Positions 1-10,847 of a stretch of DNA of 64,000 bases are shown piece by piece. Numbering within the stretch: the stretch's first letter is position 1; every line of letters starts with the position of its first letter. Source of the DNA: Megaustenia siamemsis (taxonomy: Eukaryota; Mollusca; Gastropoda; Stylommatophora; Ariophantidae); NCBI GenBank assembly GCA_032433765.1, contig JAVIAB010000046.1, positions 59,030,500-59,094,499 on the forward strand. The letters are read 5' to 3'. Made by a program: the position numbers and the translations under genes. A model generated the notes under the pieces. The model searched no databases. It was given only the letters and a program-made list of their open reading frames with translations, and had not been told where the DNA came from.

Positions 1-140
1 TCTAGCTCTCTCAATGTTATGAAATCCAATGTCTAGCTCTCTCGAAAAACGGCAAAAAGACACGAGGTCTCGTGTGCACCAGCGCACGTTAAAGAAAGCT
101 TGGCAGTTAAAAGTCAACAAAAGTAGGCCACAATCACATC
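1..140 (+). mobile_element. SINE family 1, central part (5' part outside window)
   Basis: The block contains the central domain that recurs at 1.8, 9.95, 21.2 and 52.2 kb: a 'gatgtctagccctctcg'-like box, then 'cctcgtgt', 'gcacgttaaagaa' and a 'ggcagttaaaa' stretch. Positions 1 and 32 start the same 'tctagctctctc' box, so the window opens in at least two copies of a 31-bp unit. The same segment is expanded at 51.3-52.2 kb. The tRNA-like head is not in view. Confidence 0.6.
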
Positions 141-254
141 CTAGACCTTTCACAGGGTAAACATTGTGAGGCAAATCTATGTCGAAGACGGATGTGCCGG
201 GTCTAGAGGCATCGCGGGCTGTAAACTAGCGATGCAACGTGTTAACGCCCACTT

Positions 255-1010
255 AGCGTAAGAAGATTTGAAAACTGAGGTAAAGCTGGTGGAGAGCTGA
301 GGTAAAGCTGGTGAAAAGCTGAGGTAAGGCTGGTGAAAAGCTGAGGTAAAGCTGGTGGAGAGCTGAGGTAAAGCTGGTGGAGAGCTGAGGTAAAGCTGGT
401 GAAAAGCTGAGGTAAAGCTGGTGGAAAGCTGAGGTAAGGCTGGTGGAAAGCTGAGGTAAAGCTGGTGGAGAGCTGAGGTAAAGCTGGTGGAGAGCTGAGG
501 TAAAGCTGGTGGAAAGCTGAGGTAAAGCTGGTGGACAGCTGAGTTAAAGCTGGTGGACAGCTGAGTTAAAGCTGGTGGAAAGCTAAGATAAAGCTGGTTG
601 ATAGGTGAGTTAAAGCTGGTGGATAGGTGAGTTAAAGCTGGTGGATAGGTGAGTTAAAGCTGGTGGAAAGCTGAGTTAAAGCTGGTGTGAAGATGATATA
701 AAGATGATGCAATGATCATGTGAATCTGATATGAAGATAATGTAAAGCTAGTGTATAGATGATGTAAAGGTGAAGAAATGTTTGTGTAAAGATGCTGTAA
801 AGCTGGTGTAAAGATGACGTAAAGTTGGTGTAAAGATGACGTAAAGCCGGTGTAAAGATGACGTAAAGTTGGTGTAAAGATGACGTAAAGCTGGTGTAAA
901 GATGACGTAAAGTTGGTGTAAAGATGACGTAAAGCCGGTGTAAAGATGACGTAAAGTTGGTGTAAAGATGACGTAAAGCTGGTGTAAAGATGACGTAAAG
1001 CTGGTGAACC
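255..1010. repeat. 22-bp satellite, two subfamilies
   Basis: About 34 units of 22 bp. Units from about 265 to 690 carry 'gctgaggtaaagctggtg'. Units from about 780 to 1010 carry 'gtaaagatgacgtaaag'. The transition at 690-780 is degenerate, which suggests that one ancestral array split into two locally homogenised subfamilies. Confidence 0.9.
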
Positions 1011-1624
1011 CAGAAACTGGTTAGTCCTTGAAATAAACTCGACCCCTCTTGTCCACAGAAAACCAGTAACGACCCGCTGATCTACCGCGGCTTCGTCGCC
1101 ACAGTAGCCAGAGTTGAATGGCGCTCTGTGATAACAAACTCACGACGGAGACGGCACACTACCACCAAGTGTAGTTTCTTCACAACAACATCATTCAGCA
1201 GATGTCAGATGTCATTTGAATGCTGTCAATGTCAGTTCAACACGATTGTTGTCATGTTTATCATCATGTGTAGACTCGAAGCAGAGATTACGTTCGCCAC
1301 TATCACATCGCAAGGAGCGATAAGTGGACGCTTCTCTATCCGTTTAGCATCACTTGGCTACGCCTACCTGTCGCCAGTTCTACAACACGATATCTCCAGA
1401 TGTCGCGGTTCACCTCTCCTCGCGACTTTTTCCTTTAAGTTTCCAAAAGCCTGGATGGGACGCCACCCACATGAAAGTTAATCCCGACCAGAGACATCAT
1501 TCTAGCCCTCCGAGTAACGCGGGAGTCTCGTGTTTTAGACCGGTATTAGTCCTTGTCGGCCCAGGGCGGGTAGCTGGACGTAATCATACCCACTGTTTCA
1601 GTGTCGTGTCTTTATTTGCCAGCT
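1011..1624. other. No recognisable feature
   Basis: This is non-repetitive sequence between a satellite and a SINE. Short open frames of 117 and 92 codons overlap here, but they have no recognisable domain and I see no convincing exon structure. Confidence 0.4.
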
Positions 1625-1903
1625 TGGCTTAGATTATATTAATTAGTTCGTGTAGGGGCTTGGTGGTCTACAGATACGACGTCGACCTTAGCACAGGAAG
1701 GACCCGCGTTCAAAACTCTCCAGAAGTAGTTTAAATGTTTTCAAAAAGAGGAAAAGTTAATATTTCTTTTTAATGACTTTACCTTTTCCTGATCTCCTTG
1801 GTAGTGAGATCCGATGTCTAGCCCTCTCGGACAACGGCTATAATCGGGAGGCCCCGTGTTAATTTGCGCACGTTAAAGAATCCTTATCAGTTAAAATACT
1901 TAA
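1625..1903 (+). mobile_element. SINE family 1 copy
   Basis: A tRNA-like head starts near 1655: an A-box-like 'ggtggtctacagatacgac' is followed about 40 bp later by 'cgcgttcaaaactc', a weak B box. The head is followed by the family-1 body ('agatccgatgtctagccc', then 'gcgcacgttaaagaatcc'). The 3' domain seen in the 52-kb copy is absent, so this copy is 3'-truncated or was interrupted by the next element. Confidence 0.6.
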
Positions 1904-1972
1904 TCGGGGGTGAAATAAATACTCGGACCCGAACGCCTCTCAGAGACTGCACTGGACAAGCGGCCTTTTTCC
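1904..1972 (-). mobile_element. tRNA-like SINE head (family 4 fragment)
   Basis: On the minus strand this matches 55.65-55.74 kb. Both share 'cgggggtgaaataaa' (plus-strand sense) next to a tRNA-like block whose A-box region reads like 'tggtcagagcagtcgc'. The copy here is short and degenerate. The pairing of the two sites supports a dispersed element. Confidence 0.45.
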
Positions 1973-2050
1973 TCAGATTTCAACATTTGTTTTCCTTTCT
2001 TACTATCCATTACAGGTGATCAAATTCCTCTTTGTAGTTTTAAAAAAGAC

Positions 2051-2056
<6 letters not shown>

Positions 2057-2146
<90 letters not shown>

Positions 2147-2164
2147 GAGACAGACAGACAGACA

Positions 2165-2225
<61 letters not shown>

Positions 2226-2227
2226 AT

Positions 2228-2296
<69 letters not shown>
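2057..2296. repeat. Compound microsatellite (GATA)n(GACA)n(TA)n(GA)n
   Basis: GATA runs from 2057 to about 2145, GACA to about 2167, TA from 2168 to 2221 and GA from 2227 to 2296. The runs are nearly perfect, so this should be highly polymorphic. Open frames across it are artefacts. Confidence 0.97.
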
Positions 2297-2298
<2 letters not shown>

Positions 2299-2744
2299 CA
2301 ACATCATCGTTAAGAAACTCGTCAATGACACAGGAAGTTGTGGGATGGGAAACAAGAGTTGCAGGATCTCGAGACCGGAAACGGAAGCAAAACCTTTGAG
2401 TCGTGCATCCTAGTTTCGTTTTCGTGCAGGTAAAGGGAGGTAATGTTTATACTGCCAGAACAACTGTCTAGCTGTGCCACTTCAGGTAGTCCCCGTGTGA
2501 TAAGTTGGTCTGTGTATTCATGAGCCGCCTCATCACACTCAACACGCACGTGCTTCCGCGCGTGATTGCATAGATAATAAAGAAGGAAATACAAGGAAGT
2601 GTTTAGTCGTTATGTGGGCTCTATAACCTTGAAGGTGGGGTCGGCATCGGAGACATTAGAAGTAGGGGCCAGACAGTGGATGCGGTGAGAGTAGACCCAT
2701 AGCTGACTGTTGGTAGCAGGATAGATCAAAACATATATGTAGTG
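2297..2744. other. No recognisable feature
   Basis: This is unique sequence between the microsatellite and the 21-bp satellite. I see no domain, RNA gene or retroelement match to other parts of the window. Confidence 0.4.
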
Positions 2745-4992
2745 ATAAAGACTCTAGTAATAGACTGATGGACTCCAGTAATGGATTCACAGACTCTAGC
2801 AATAGACTCACAGACTCTAGCAATAGACTCACAGACTCTAGTAATAGACTCACAGACTATAGTAATAGACTCACAGACTCTAGTAATAGACTCACAGACT
2901 CTTGTAATAGACACACAGACTATAGTAATAGACTCACAGACTCTAGTAATAGACTCACAGACTCTAGTAATAGACTCACAGACTCTTGTAATAGACTCAC
3001 AGACTCTTGTAATAGACTCACAGACTCTTGTAATAGACACACATACTCTAGTAATAGACTCACAGACTCTAGTAATAGACTCACAGACTCTTGTAATAGA
3101 CACACATACTCTAGTAATAGACTCACAGACTCTAGTAATAGACTCACAGACTCTTGTAATAGACTCACAGACTCTTGTAATAGACACACATACTCTAGTA
3201 ATAGACACACAGACTCTATTAATAGACTCACAGACTCTAGTAATAGACTCACAGACTCTAGTAATAGACACACAGACTATAGTAATAGACTCACAGACTA
3301 TAGTAATAGACACACAGACTATAGTAATAGACACACAGACTATAGTAATAGACTCACAGACTATAGTAATAGACTCACAGACTATAGTAATAGACACACA
3401 GACTATAGTAATAGACACACAGACTATAGTAATAGACACACAGACTATAGTAATAGACACACAGACTATAGTAATAGACACACAGACTATAGTAATAGAC
3501 TCACAGACTCTAGTAATAGACTCACAGACTCTAGTAATAGACTCACAGACTCTAGTAATAGATTCACAGACTATATTAATAGACGCACAGACTCTAGTAA
3601 TAGACACACAGACTATAGTAATAGACTCACAGACTATAGTAATAGACTCACATACTATAGTAAAAGACACACAGACTCTAGTAATAGACACACAGACTAT
3701 AGTAATAGACACACAGACTATAGTAATAGACTCACAGACTATATTAATAGACACACAGACTCTAGTAATAGACTCGCAGACTATAGTAATAGACACACAG
3801 ACTATAGTAATAGACACACAGACTCTAGTAATAGACTCACAGACTCTAGTAATAGACACACAGACTCTAGTAATAGACACACAGACTCTAGTAATAGACA
3901 CACCGACTATAGTAATAGACTCACAGACTCTAGTAATAGACTCACAGACTCTAGTAATAGACACACAGACTATAGTAATAGACACACAGACTCTAGTAAT
4001 AGACACACAGATTCTAGTAATAGACTCACAGACTCTAGTAATAGACTCACAGACTATAGTAATAGACTCACAGACTATAGTAATAGACTCACAGACTATA
4101 GTAATAGACTCACAGACTCTAGTAATAGACTCACAGACTATAGTAATGGACTCACAGACTCTAGTAATAGACTCACAGACTATAGTAATAGACTCACAGA
4201 CTCTAGTAATAGACACACAGACTATAATAATCGACACACAGACTCTAGTAATAGACACACAGACTCTAGTAATAGACACACAGACTCTAGTAATAGACTC
4301 ACAGATTCTAATAATAGACTCACAGACTCTAGTAATAGACTCACAGACTCTAGTAATAGACTCACAGACTCTAGTAATAGACTCACAGACTATAGTAATA
4401 GACTCACAGACTCTAGTAATAGACTCACAGACTCTAGTAATAGACTCACAGACTCTAGTAATAGACACACAGACTCTAGTAATAGACTCACAGACTCTAG
4501 TAATAGACTCAAAGACTATAGTAATAGACTCACAGACTCTAGTAATAGACGTACAGACTATAGCAATAGACACACAGACTATAGTAATAGACTCACAGAC
4601 TCTAGTAATAAACACACAGACTCTAGTAATAGACACACAGACTCTAGTAATAGACACACAGACTATAGTAATAGACACACAGACTCTAGTAATAGACACA
4701 CAGACTCTAGTAATAGACTCACAGATTCTAGTAATAGACACACAGACTGTAGTAATAGACTCACAGACTTTAGTAATAGACTCACAGACTATAGTAATAG
4801 ACTCACAGACTATAGTAATAGACCCACAGACTATAGTAATAGACACACAGACTGTAGTAATGGACACACAGACTATAGTAATAAACTCACAGACTCTATT
4901 AATAGACTCACAGACTATAGTAATAGACTCACAGACTCTAGTAATAGACTCACATACTATAGTAATAGACTCACAGACTATAGTAATAGACT
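2745..4992. repeat. 21-bp satellite, about 107 units
   Basis: The unit contains 'agactctagtaatagactc'. Variable sites are ctc/cac and tct/tat/tgt. Because 21 is a multiple of three and the unit lacks stops in several frames, open frames longer than 700 codons exist on both strands. The 749-codon plus frame repeats a seven-residue D-S-S-N-R-L-T motif. Simultaneous openness in several frames argues against coding. Confidence 0.95.
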
Positions 4993-4995
4993 CAA

Positions 4996-5965
4996 ATATA
5001 ATTTAGAAGGTATGTAGTCTATGTGAAAATAGAAGGTATGTAGTCTATGTGAAGATAGAAGGTATGTAGTCTATGCGAAGATAGAAGGTATGTAGTCCAT
5101 GTGAAGATAGAAGGTATGTATTCTATGTGGAGATAGAAGGTATGTAGTCTATGTGAAGATAGAAGGTATGTAGTCTATGTGAAGATAGAAGGTATGTGTT
5201 GTGTATGTGAAGATAGAAGGTATGTGGTCTATGTGAAGATAGAAGATATGCAGTCTATGTGAAGATAGAAGATATGCAGTCTATGTGAAGATAGAAGATA
5301 TGTAGTCTATGTGAAGAGATAAAGTATGTAGTCTATGTGAAGATAGAAGATATGTAGTCTATGTGAAGATAGAAGGTAAGTAGTCTATGTGAAGATAGAA
5401 GATATGTAGTCTATGTGAAGATACAAGATATGTGGTCTATGTGAAGATAGATGGTATGTGATCGATGTGAAGATAGAAGATATGTGGTCTATGTCAAGAT
5501 ACAAGATATGTGGTCTATGTAAAGATAGAAGGTAAGTAGTCTATGTGAAGATACATGATATGTAGTCTATGTGAAGATAGAAGATATGTAGTCTATGTGA
5601 AGATAGAAGATATGCAGTCTATGTGAAGATAGAAGATATGCAGTCTATGTGAAGATAGAAGGTATGTAGTCTATGTGAAGATAGAAGGTAAGTAGTCTAT
5701 GTGAAGATAGAAGATATGTAGTCTATGTGAAGATAGAAGATATGTAGTCTATGTGAAGATAGAAGATATGTGGTCTATGTGAAGATAGAAGATATGTGGT
5801 CTATGTGAAGATAGAAGGTATGTAGTCTATGTGATGATAGAAGATATGTGATCTATGTGAAGATAGAAGATATGTAGTCTATGTGAAGATAGAAGATATG
5901 TAGTTTATGTGAAAATAGAAGATATGTAGCAATGTGAAGATAGAAGGTATGTAGCAATGTGAAGA
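4996..5965. repeat. 26-bp satellite, about 37 units
   Basis: The unit contains 'gaagatagaaggtatgtag' followed by 'tctatgt'. It begins directly after the last 21-bp unit. Units diverge at the last few positions near 5930-5965, where 'tagcaatgtgaag' replaces the consensus. Confidence 0.93.
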
Positions 5966-5984
5966 TACAAAGATTCTTTCAGTA

Positions 5985-7247
5985 GGGTTGTGGTGAATGT
6001 AACGTTCTGTGGGAGATCGGACTAGAGACAGAGATTCTTTAAGACGGGTTGTAGTGAATGTAACGCTTGTTCTTTAGGAGATCTGGCTAGAGACATACAT
6101 TTTTTAGACAGGTTGTGGTGAATGTAACGTTCTGTGGGAGATCAGACGGGTTGTGGTGAATGTAACGTTCTGTGGGAGATCGGACTAGAGACAGAGATTC
6201 TTTAAGACGGGTTGTAGTGAATGTAACGCTTGTTCTTTAGGAGATCTTGCTAGAGACATACATTTTTTAGACAGGTTGTGGTGAATGTAACGTTCTGTGG
6301 GAGATCAGACGGGTTGTGGTGAATGTAACGTTCTGTGGGAGATCAGACGGTTGTGGTGAATGTAACGTTCTGTGGGAGATCAGACGGGTTGTGGTGAATA
6401 TAACGTTCTGTGGGAGATCATACGGGTTGTGGTGAATGCTACGTTCTGTGGGAGATCAGACGGGTTGTAGTTAATATAACGTTCTGTGGGAGATCAGACG
6501 GGTTGTAGTTAATATAACGTTCTGTGGGAGATCAGACGGGTTTTGGTGAATGCAACGTTCTGTGGGAGATCAGGCGGGTTGTAGTTAATATAACGTTCTG
6601 TGGGAGATCAGACGGGTTTTGGTGAATGCAACGTTCTGTGGGAGATCAGACGGGTTGTAGTTAATATAACGTTCTCTGGGAGATCAGACGAGTTGTGGTG
6701 AATGCAACGTTTTGTGGGAGATCAGACGGGTTGTGGTGAATGCAACGTTCTGTGGGAGATCAGACAGGTTGTGGTGAATGCAACGTTCTGTGGGAGATCA
6801 GACGGGTTGTGGTGAATGCAACGTTCTGTGGGAGATCAGACGGGTTGTAGTTAATATAACGTTCTCTGGGAGATCAGACGAGTTGTGGTGAATGCAACGT
6901 TTTGTGGGAGATCAGACGGGTTGTGGTGCATGCAACGTTCTGTGGGAGATCAGACAGGTTGTGGTGAATGCAACGTTCTGTGGGAGATCAGACGGGTTGT
7001 GGTGAATGCAACGTTCTGTGGGAGATCATGCGGTTTGTGGTGAATGCAACGTTCTGTGGGATATCAGACGGGTTGTGGTGAATGCTACGTTCTGTGGGAG
7101 ATCAGACGGGTTTTGGTGAATGCAACGTTCTGTAGGAGATCAGGCGGGTTGTAGTTAATATAACGTTTTCTGGGAGATCAGACGAGTTGTGGTGAATGCA
7201 ACGTTCTGTGGGAGATCAGACGGGTTGTGGTGAATGCAACGTTCTGC
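5985..7247. repeat. 38-bp satellite with longer ancestral units at its start
   Basis: The dominant 38-bp unit contains 'gttctgtgggagatcag' and 'cgggttgtggtgaatg'. At 5985-6300 a longer composite block carrying 'ctagagacagagattc' and 'acatacattttttagac' is present twice. Local duplications are visible, for example 6680-6840 against 6860-7020. Confidence 0.92.
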
Positions 7248-7299
7248 AGTGGACATGAGACCTGATTATGGTGATCGTAGCTTTCTGGAATCTAAAAAC

Positions 7300-7495
7300 A
7301 TATGTCTACTTGCGCACACAGACACTCATACACATAGACATACATCTTGACTTGTTTACACCCACACAGACCTACATCTTGACTTGTTCATACACACACA
7401 CATACTCACTCAAACCTACATCTTGATTTGTTCATACACACACACACACAGACCTACATCTTGACTTGTTTATACACACACACACATACTAAAAT
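7300..7495. repeat. CA-rich degenerate tandem repeat
   Basis: About four degenerate units contain 'acctacatcttgacttg' separated by (CA)n runs. Confidence 0.75.
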
Positions 7496-7924
7496 ATATA
7501 TTTACACACTGGCTTTAACACGTTTTCCGAACCAAAACGAGAAAAATATCCGAACGCAAAATGCAAACTGGCAATACATTAATGTTTCTGTGCCAGTTCC
7601 CCACACGCGCTGTATTCTGAAACAACAAAAAAAACTTCACAGCAACTTAATGGCGCGAGAGCCACATTATCTGGCGACATATACGGAGCCTACCTTACCG
7701 GCCAGGCTCTTCTAATTGTCCCTTTAATTACCGCTTTGGTTCCTTTCTTGAGGAACGTATTTGACTGGGTCGAGCATGCAGGGGCGATTCATTCTTGGGA
7801 GATCTATTTACCATTGCAACTTCATTCAATTATTTCATGTGGTAATGAAGGGGAGATCAATTATCGTGCACTCGTACGCAATAACTGATTCATATTACTG
7901 GAAAAACATAACAGTAAAATTAAT
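7496..7924. other. No recognisable feature
   Basis: This unique sequence has no recognisable coding or RNA signal. A 71-codon frame at 7761-7976 has no known domain, and its end already overlaps the LINE fragment that follows. Confidence 0.4.
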
Positions 7925-8067
7925 ATCGAAACACGAGCAGATGAAGATAACACACGGAACTTTCAAGTCGATGTAAAGATCAATGGAAAGATTATAGAGA
8001 AAGTTCCTGGATAAAGCTATTTATAGAATATCATAAGGAGTGACGGAAATGTGCGGCAGAAAAATAT

Positions 8068-8617
8068 AACAATGGGAGTGAGAGAAAGTATTAGTAACAG
8101 CATGGAATATGTAATAGATGGGAGTGAGAGAAAGTATTAGTAACAGCATGGAATATGTAATAGATGGGAGTGAGAGAAAGTATTAGTAACAGCATGGAAT
8201 ATGTAATAGATGGGAGTGAGAGAAAGTATTAGTAACAGCATGGAATATGTAATAGATGGGAGTGAGAGAAAGTATTAGTAACAGCATGGAATATGTAATA
8301 GATGGGAGTGAGAGAAAGTATTAGTAACAGCATGGAATATGTAATAGATGGGAGTGAGAGAAAGTATTAGTAACAGCATGGAATATGTAATAGATGGGAG
8401 TGAGAGAAAGTATTAGTAACAGCATGGAATATGTAATAGATGGGAGTGAGAAAAAGTATTAGTAACAGCATGGAATATGTAATAGATGGGAGTGAGAGAA
8501 AGTATTAGTAACAGCATGGCATATGTAATAGATGGGAGTGAGAAAAAGTATTAGTAACAGCATGGAATATGTAATAGATGGGAGTGAGAGAAAGTATTAG
8601 TAACAGCATGGCATATG
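8068..8617. repeat. 46-bp array derived from the host LINE
   Basis: About 12 nearly identical 46-bp units contain 'tgggagtgagagaaagtatt' and 'agtaacagcatggaatatg'. The final unit reads straight into LINE sequence. Translated, the unit spans the LINE segment that reads 'GMAKSNFNVMKDILTSKQIT' in the copy at 29 kb, so the unit is LINE coding sequence. LINE sequence also precedes the array. Confidence 0.85.
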
Positions 8618-8884
8618 TGATAACATCAAAGAAAATAACACGTGGACTAAATCTGGTATTAATAAAATGTGTTGTTTGTTCAACGTTCTTCTATGGCACA
8701 GAAACATGGATACTAAATATAAAACGAGACAAGAAAACTGAATCCCTTGAAAGATGGATTGACAGAAGAATGGGAAGACCTGAGCAGATAGAGAGAACGA
8801 CAATCAATGATACATGGATGGACATGAAGAATAAACTCTTGAGCTCAGCTCAAACAACACAAGCTCGGACCTTAAAGGGACATA

Positions 8885-9025
8885 CCATGGATCCCAGGTC
8901 GTGCTACGGAGTTCGTGCACGTGGGGCAAGATTACCCTTGGATTTTTTTGAAATTTTCTAGTAGGGGTATCGGAGCACCTAAGGGTCCGTCCGGTGTGCA
9001 GTGATGATGATCATAACAAAAAATA
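8885..9025 (+). mobile_element. Short dispersed element, family 3, inside LINE
   Basis: This roughly 140-bp block matches 10525-10690. Both contain 'ggagtt.gtgcacgtg', a 'ttgattttcttgaaattctc'-like stretch, 'tatcggagcacct', 'ccggtgtgcagtgatgat' and an AATAAAC-rich tail. LINE sequence lies on both sides here, so it is an insertion that replaced or displaced a few LINE codons. I found no clear polymerase III boxes, so its class is unknown. Confidence 0.6.
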
Positions 9026-9204
9026 AACAAATTGGAAGTTGTCTTGTAGGGGAAAATACAAGGTAAACAAGGCAGAAGGGGACAAAGAAAAATGTGGGCT
9101 GACAATATCAAGTGATGGAAAGGAGAGACAGCGTGTACCATCAAGACAATGGGTAGTGAGATGACACTCAGTGGTAGCCAACCTTCGATGCGGAGATGAG
9201 AGGA

Positions 9205-9455
9205 ACGAATGTAATATTTGATTAAACAAGAACTTTAATGAGAAAAGAAGGCATTGAGAATACAACAAGAGGCAGAATAAATGGATAGAAGGGCACAGGA
9301 GAATCAAGAGAAAAAACACATATTGAATAGCTTATCAAAATGGCATAATAAAAGATCACAGACTTAAATTATGATGTTCATGAAGGACCGAGAGATGTGG
9401 AGAGAGGTGATCGCCTGCGCCAATCGGCAGGGCACATGATGATGATCCTTTAATT
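9205..9455 (+). pseudogene. LINE 3'-end fragment
   Basis: A terminal motif translates as 'REMWREVIACANRQGT' followed by a stop and an ATGATGATG tail at about 9436. It resembles the C-terminal end of the 56-kb copy ('RKLWRDMITYASRLGT'). Upstream sequence is degenerate. The ATG-rich 3' tail is typical of RTE-clade elements. Confidence 0.5.
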
Positions 9456-9744
9456 AAAGCAGGCACAGGACAGGCGATGGTCGTTCATAACCACTTTTAG
9501 GGACTGAGAATAGGATGGTCATGGATGACGTGACGTGGTCAGCATACGCCATGTCGCTTTACGTTCAGAGAGGATATGAACGCTTTCACTTATTGCCAGC
9601 ATTAGAGTGAATGGCGCAGTCGTGGCGGTCCCGGGAAAACAAAACTATAAATGAGGCTGTTTGTGAACAGTATCTCCCTGGTCTGTGCGTGCGCGCCAAC
9701 CGCCGTTAGTTCTGCTACTGAGTGCTTGTTTCAAGAGGGGTTGG

Positions 9745-10075
9745 GGGGGGGGTAGTCTAGAGGTAGGACATGGGCCCCAGGACAGGAAGGATCAGGGGCT
9801 GGCTAGTCTAGAGGTAGGACATGGACCCCAGGACAGTAAGGACTCGGGCTCAAAGCCCACCAGAAACGGTGTCGTGATTTGTCAAAAATAGGAAAAGTTC
9901 ATCCGTGGTTTCTTGATGACGTTACCTCCCCTGATCTCTTGGGTAGTCAGATCTGATGTCTAACCCTCTCGGATAACGGCAGTAATCAGGTGATCCCTTT
10001 GCAGTTAAAATCGAAAAGAGGAAACCATAAATATGGCCGCTTCCCGGGCAACATTTTCAGTACAAAACCTAGCCA
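9745..10075 (+). mobile_element. SINE family 1 copy with duplicated head
   Basis: The tRNA-like head 'tagtctagaggtaggacatg' occurs twice, at about 9753 and 9808. It is followed by 'gactcgggctcaaagccc' in the B-box position and then the family-1 body ('agatctgatgtctaaccctc'). The body is cut by the palindromic element that starts at 10081. Confidence 0.65.
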
Positions 10076-10080
10076 CACTA

Positions 10081-10320
10081 TGGAACACTGCCACTCAGCA
10101 AACTAAAAACTTAGCTATCATGGAAGTGTCTTTCACGTAGGTGTTCTCATGACTATAGCATAAGTCAATACTTGTCTTAATAGGAAAATTACAGATCCAC
10201 AATATATTTCCGAGCTGTGATCGCAGCTTTATGCTATAGTCATGAAAACACCTACGTGAAAGACACTTCCACGACAGGTAATTTTTTAGTTAGCTAGTTA
10301 GTTTGAGTGCCAGTGTTCCT
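10081..10320. mobile_element. 240-bp palindromic MITE-like element flanked by TA
   Basis: Arms at 10121-10163 and 10229-10271 are reverse complements with one mismatch in 43 bp. Outer arms at 10082-10097 and 10304-10319 also pair with one mismatch. The element is flanked by TA at 10079-10080 and 10321-10322. A TA duplication and no coding capacity fit a non-autonomous Tc1/mariner-type MITE. The spacer between the inner arms is about 65 bp. Confidence 0.7.
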
Positions 10321-10322
10321 TA

Positions 10323-10385
10323 GCGTTTGGCTTTTCGTGGAGGCGCTGTGCCGCTGAGTACGGGTTCAATTCTGCTTCGCTACAT
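10323..10385 (+). mobile_element. Possible tRNA-derived SINE head
   Basis: 'gtggaggcgctgtgccgctg' is followed by 'acgggttcaattctg', which fits a B box. No second copy was found, so this rests on the B box and its context alone. Confidence 0.3.
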
Positions 10386-10524
10386 ATACATTGTTCTTTG
10401 CTTTTTTTCTGTTGATTATTTGTCATTTTTCCGAGTACTGTAAACATACCTCTTCCTCTGAATTGATTCGCTGATTATCGCCTCGGAAGTTTCCCACTAT
10501 AATAATATTCATGTATTATTGTTT

Positions 10525-10690
10525 GTCTCCATACTATGGAACCCAGGCCTTGCTTCGGAGTTGGTGCACGTGAGTCAGGATTCTCCTTTGATTTTCTTGA
10601 TATTCTCGAAGGGGGAATATCGGAGCACCTATGGGTTATACCGGTGTGCAGTGATGATCATATTAACATACAACCAAAATAAACTTATCT
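10525..10690 (+). mobile_element. Short dispersed element, family 3
   Basis: This is the second copy of the element at 8885-9025, sharing 'ggagttggtgcacgtg', 'tatcggagcacctat' and 'ccggtgtgcagtgatgat', with an AATAAAC tail. Here it lies in otherwise unique sequence. Confidence 0.6.
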
Positions 10691-10847
10691 CAGACAAAAC
10701 TAAACATAAATCTTTCATTCATTTCAAACACTAAAATTATATTCTCACGTCGGAGGTCTCCTTCTCATTTTCTCTGACACCATTCTTGGTGTTTCCACAG
10801 AGGTACACACATCTAGCCGCCCCTGGTCTGGCAGGCCCATCCAATGT

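Larger units (their letters stand above)
7925..9200 (+). pseudogene. 5'-truncated RTE-type LINE fragment (RT thumb and C-terminus)
   Basis: Translations in shifting frames align with the C-terminal part of the better copy at 29-32 kb. Near 7950 there is 'FQVDVKINGK' (against 'PQVDIKIEGI'). At 8625-8860 there are 'ITSKKITRGL', 'FYGTETW' and an 'ERWIDRRMGR' block. After 9027 there is 'GKIQG', then 'MWADNIK'. It ends in a 'PSMRR'-like tail. The open part at 8578-8961 is 127 codons. In-frame stops and frameshifts make it non-functional. It is interrupted twice, by a 46-bp array (8068-8617) and by a short inserted element (about 8885-9025). Confidence 0.75.

Noticed and set aside
2768..5017. ORFs of 749, 741 and 713 codons
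   Set aside because: All come from one 21-bp array and overlap in several frames on both strands, which is not expected of a gene.
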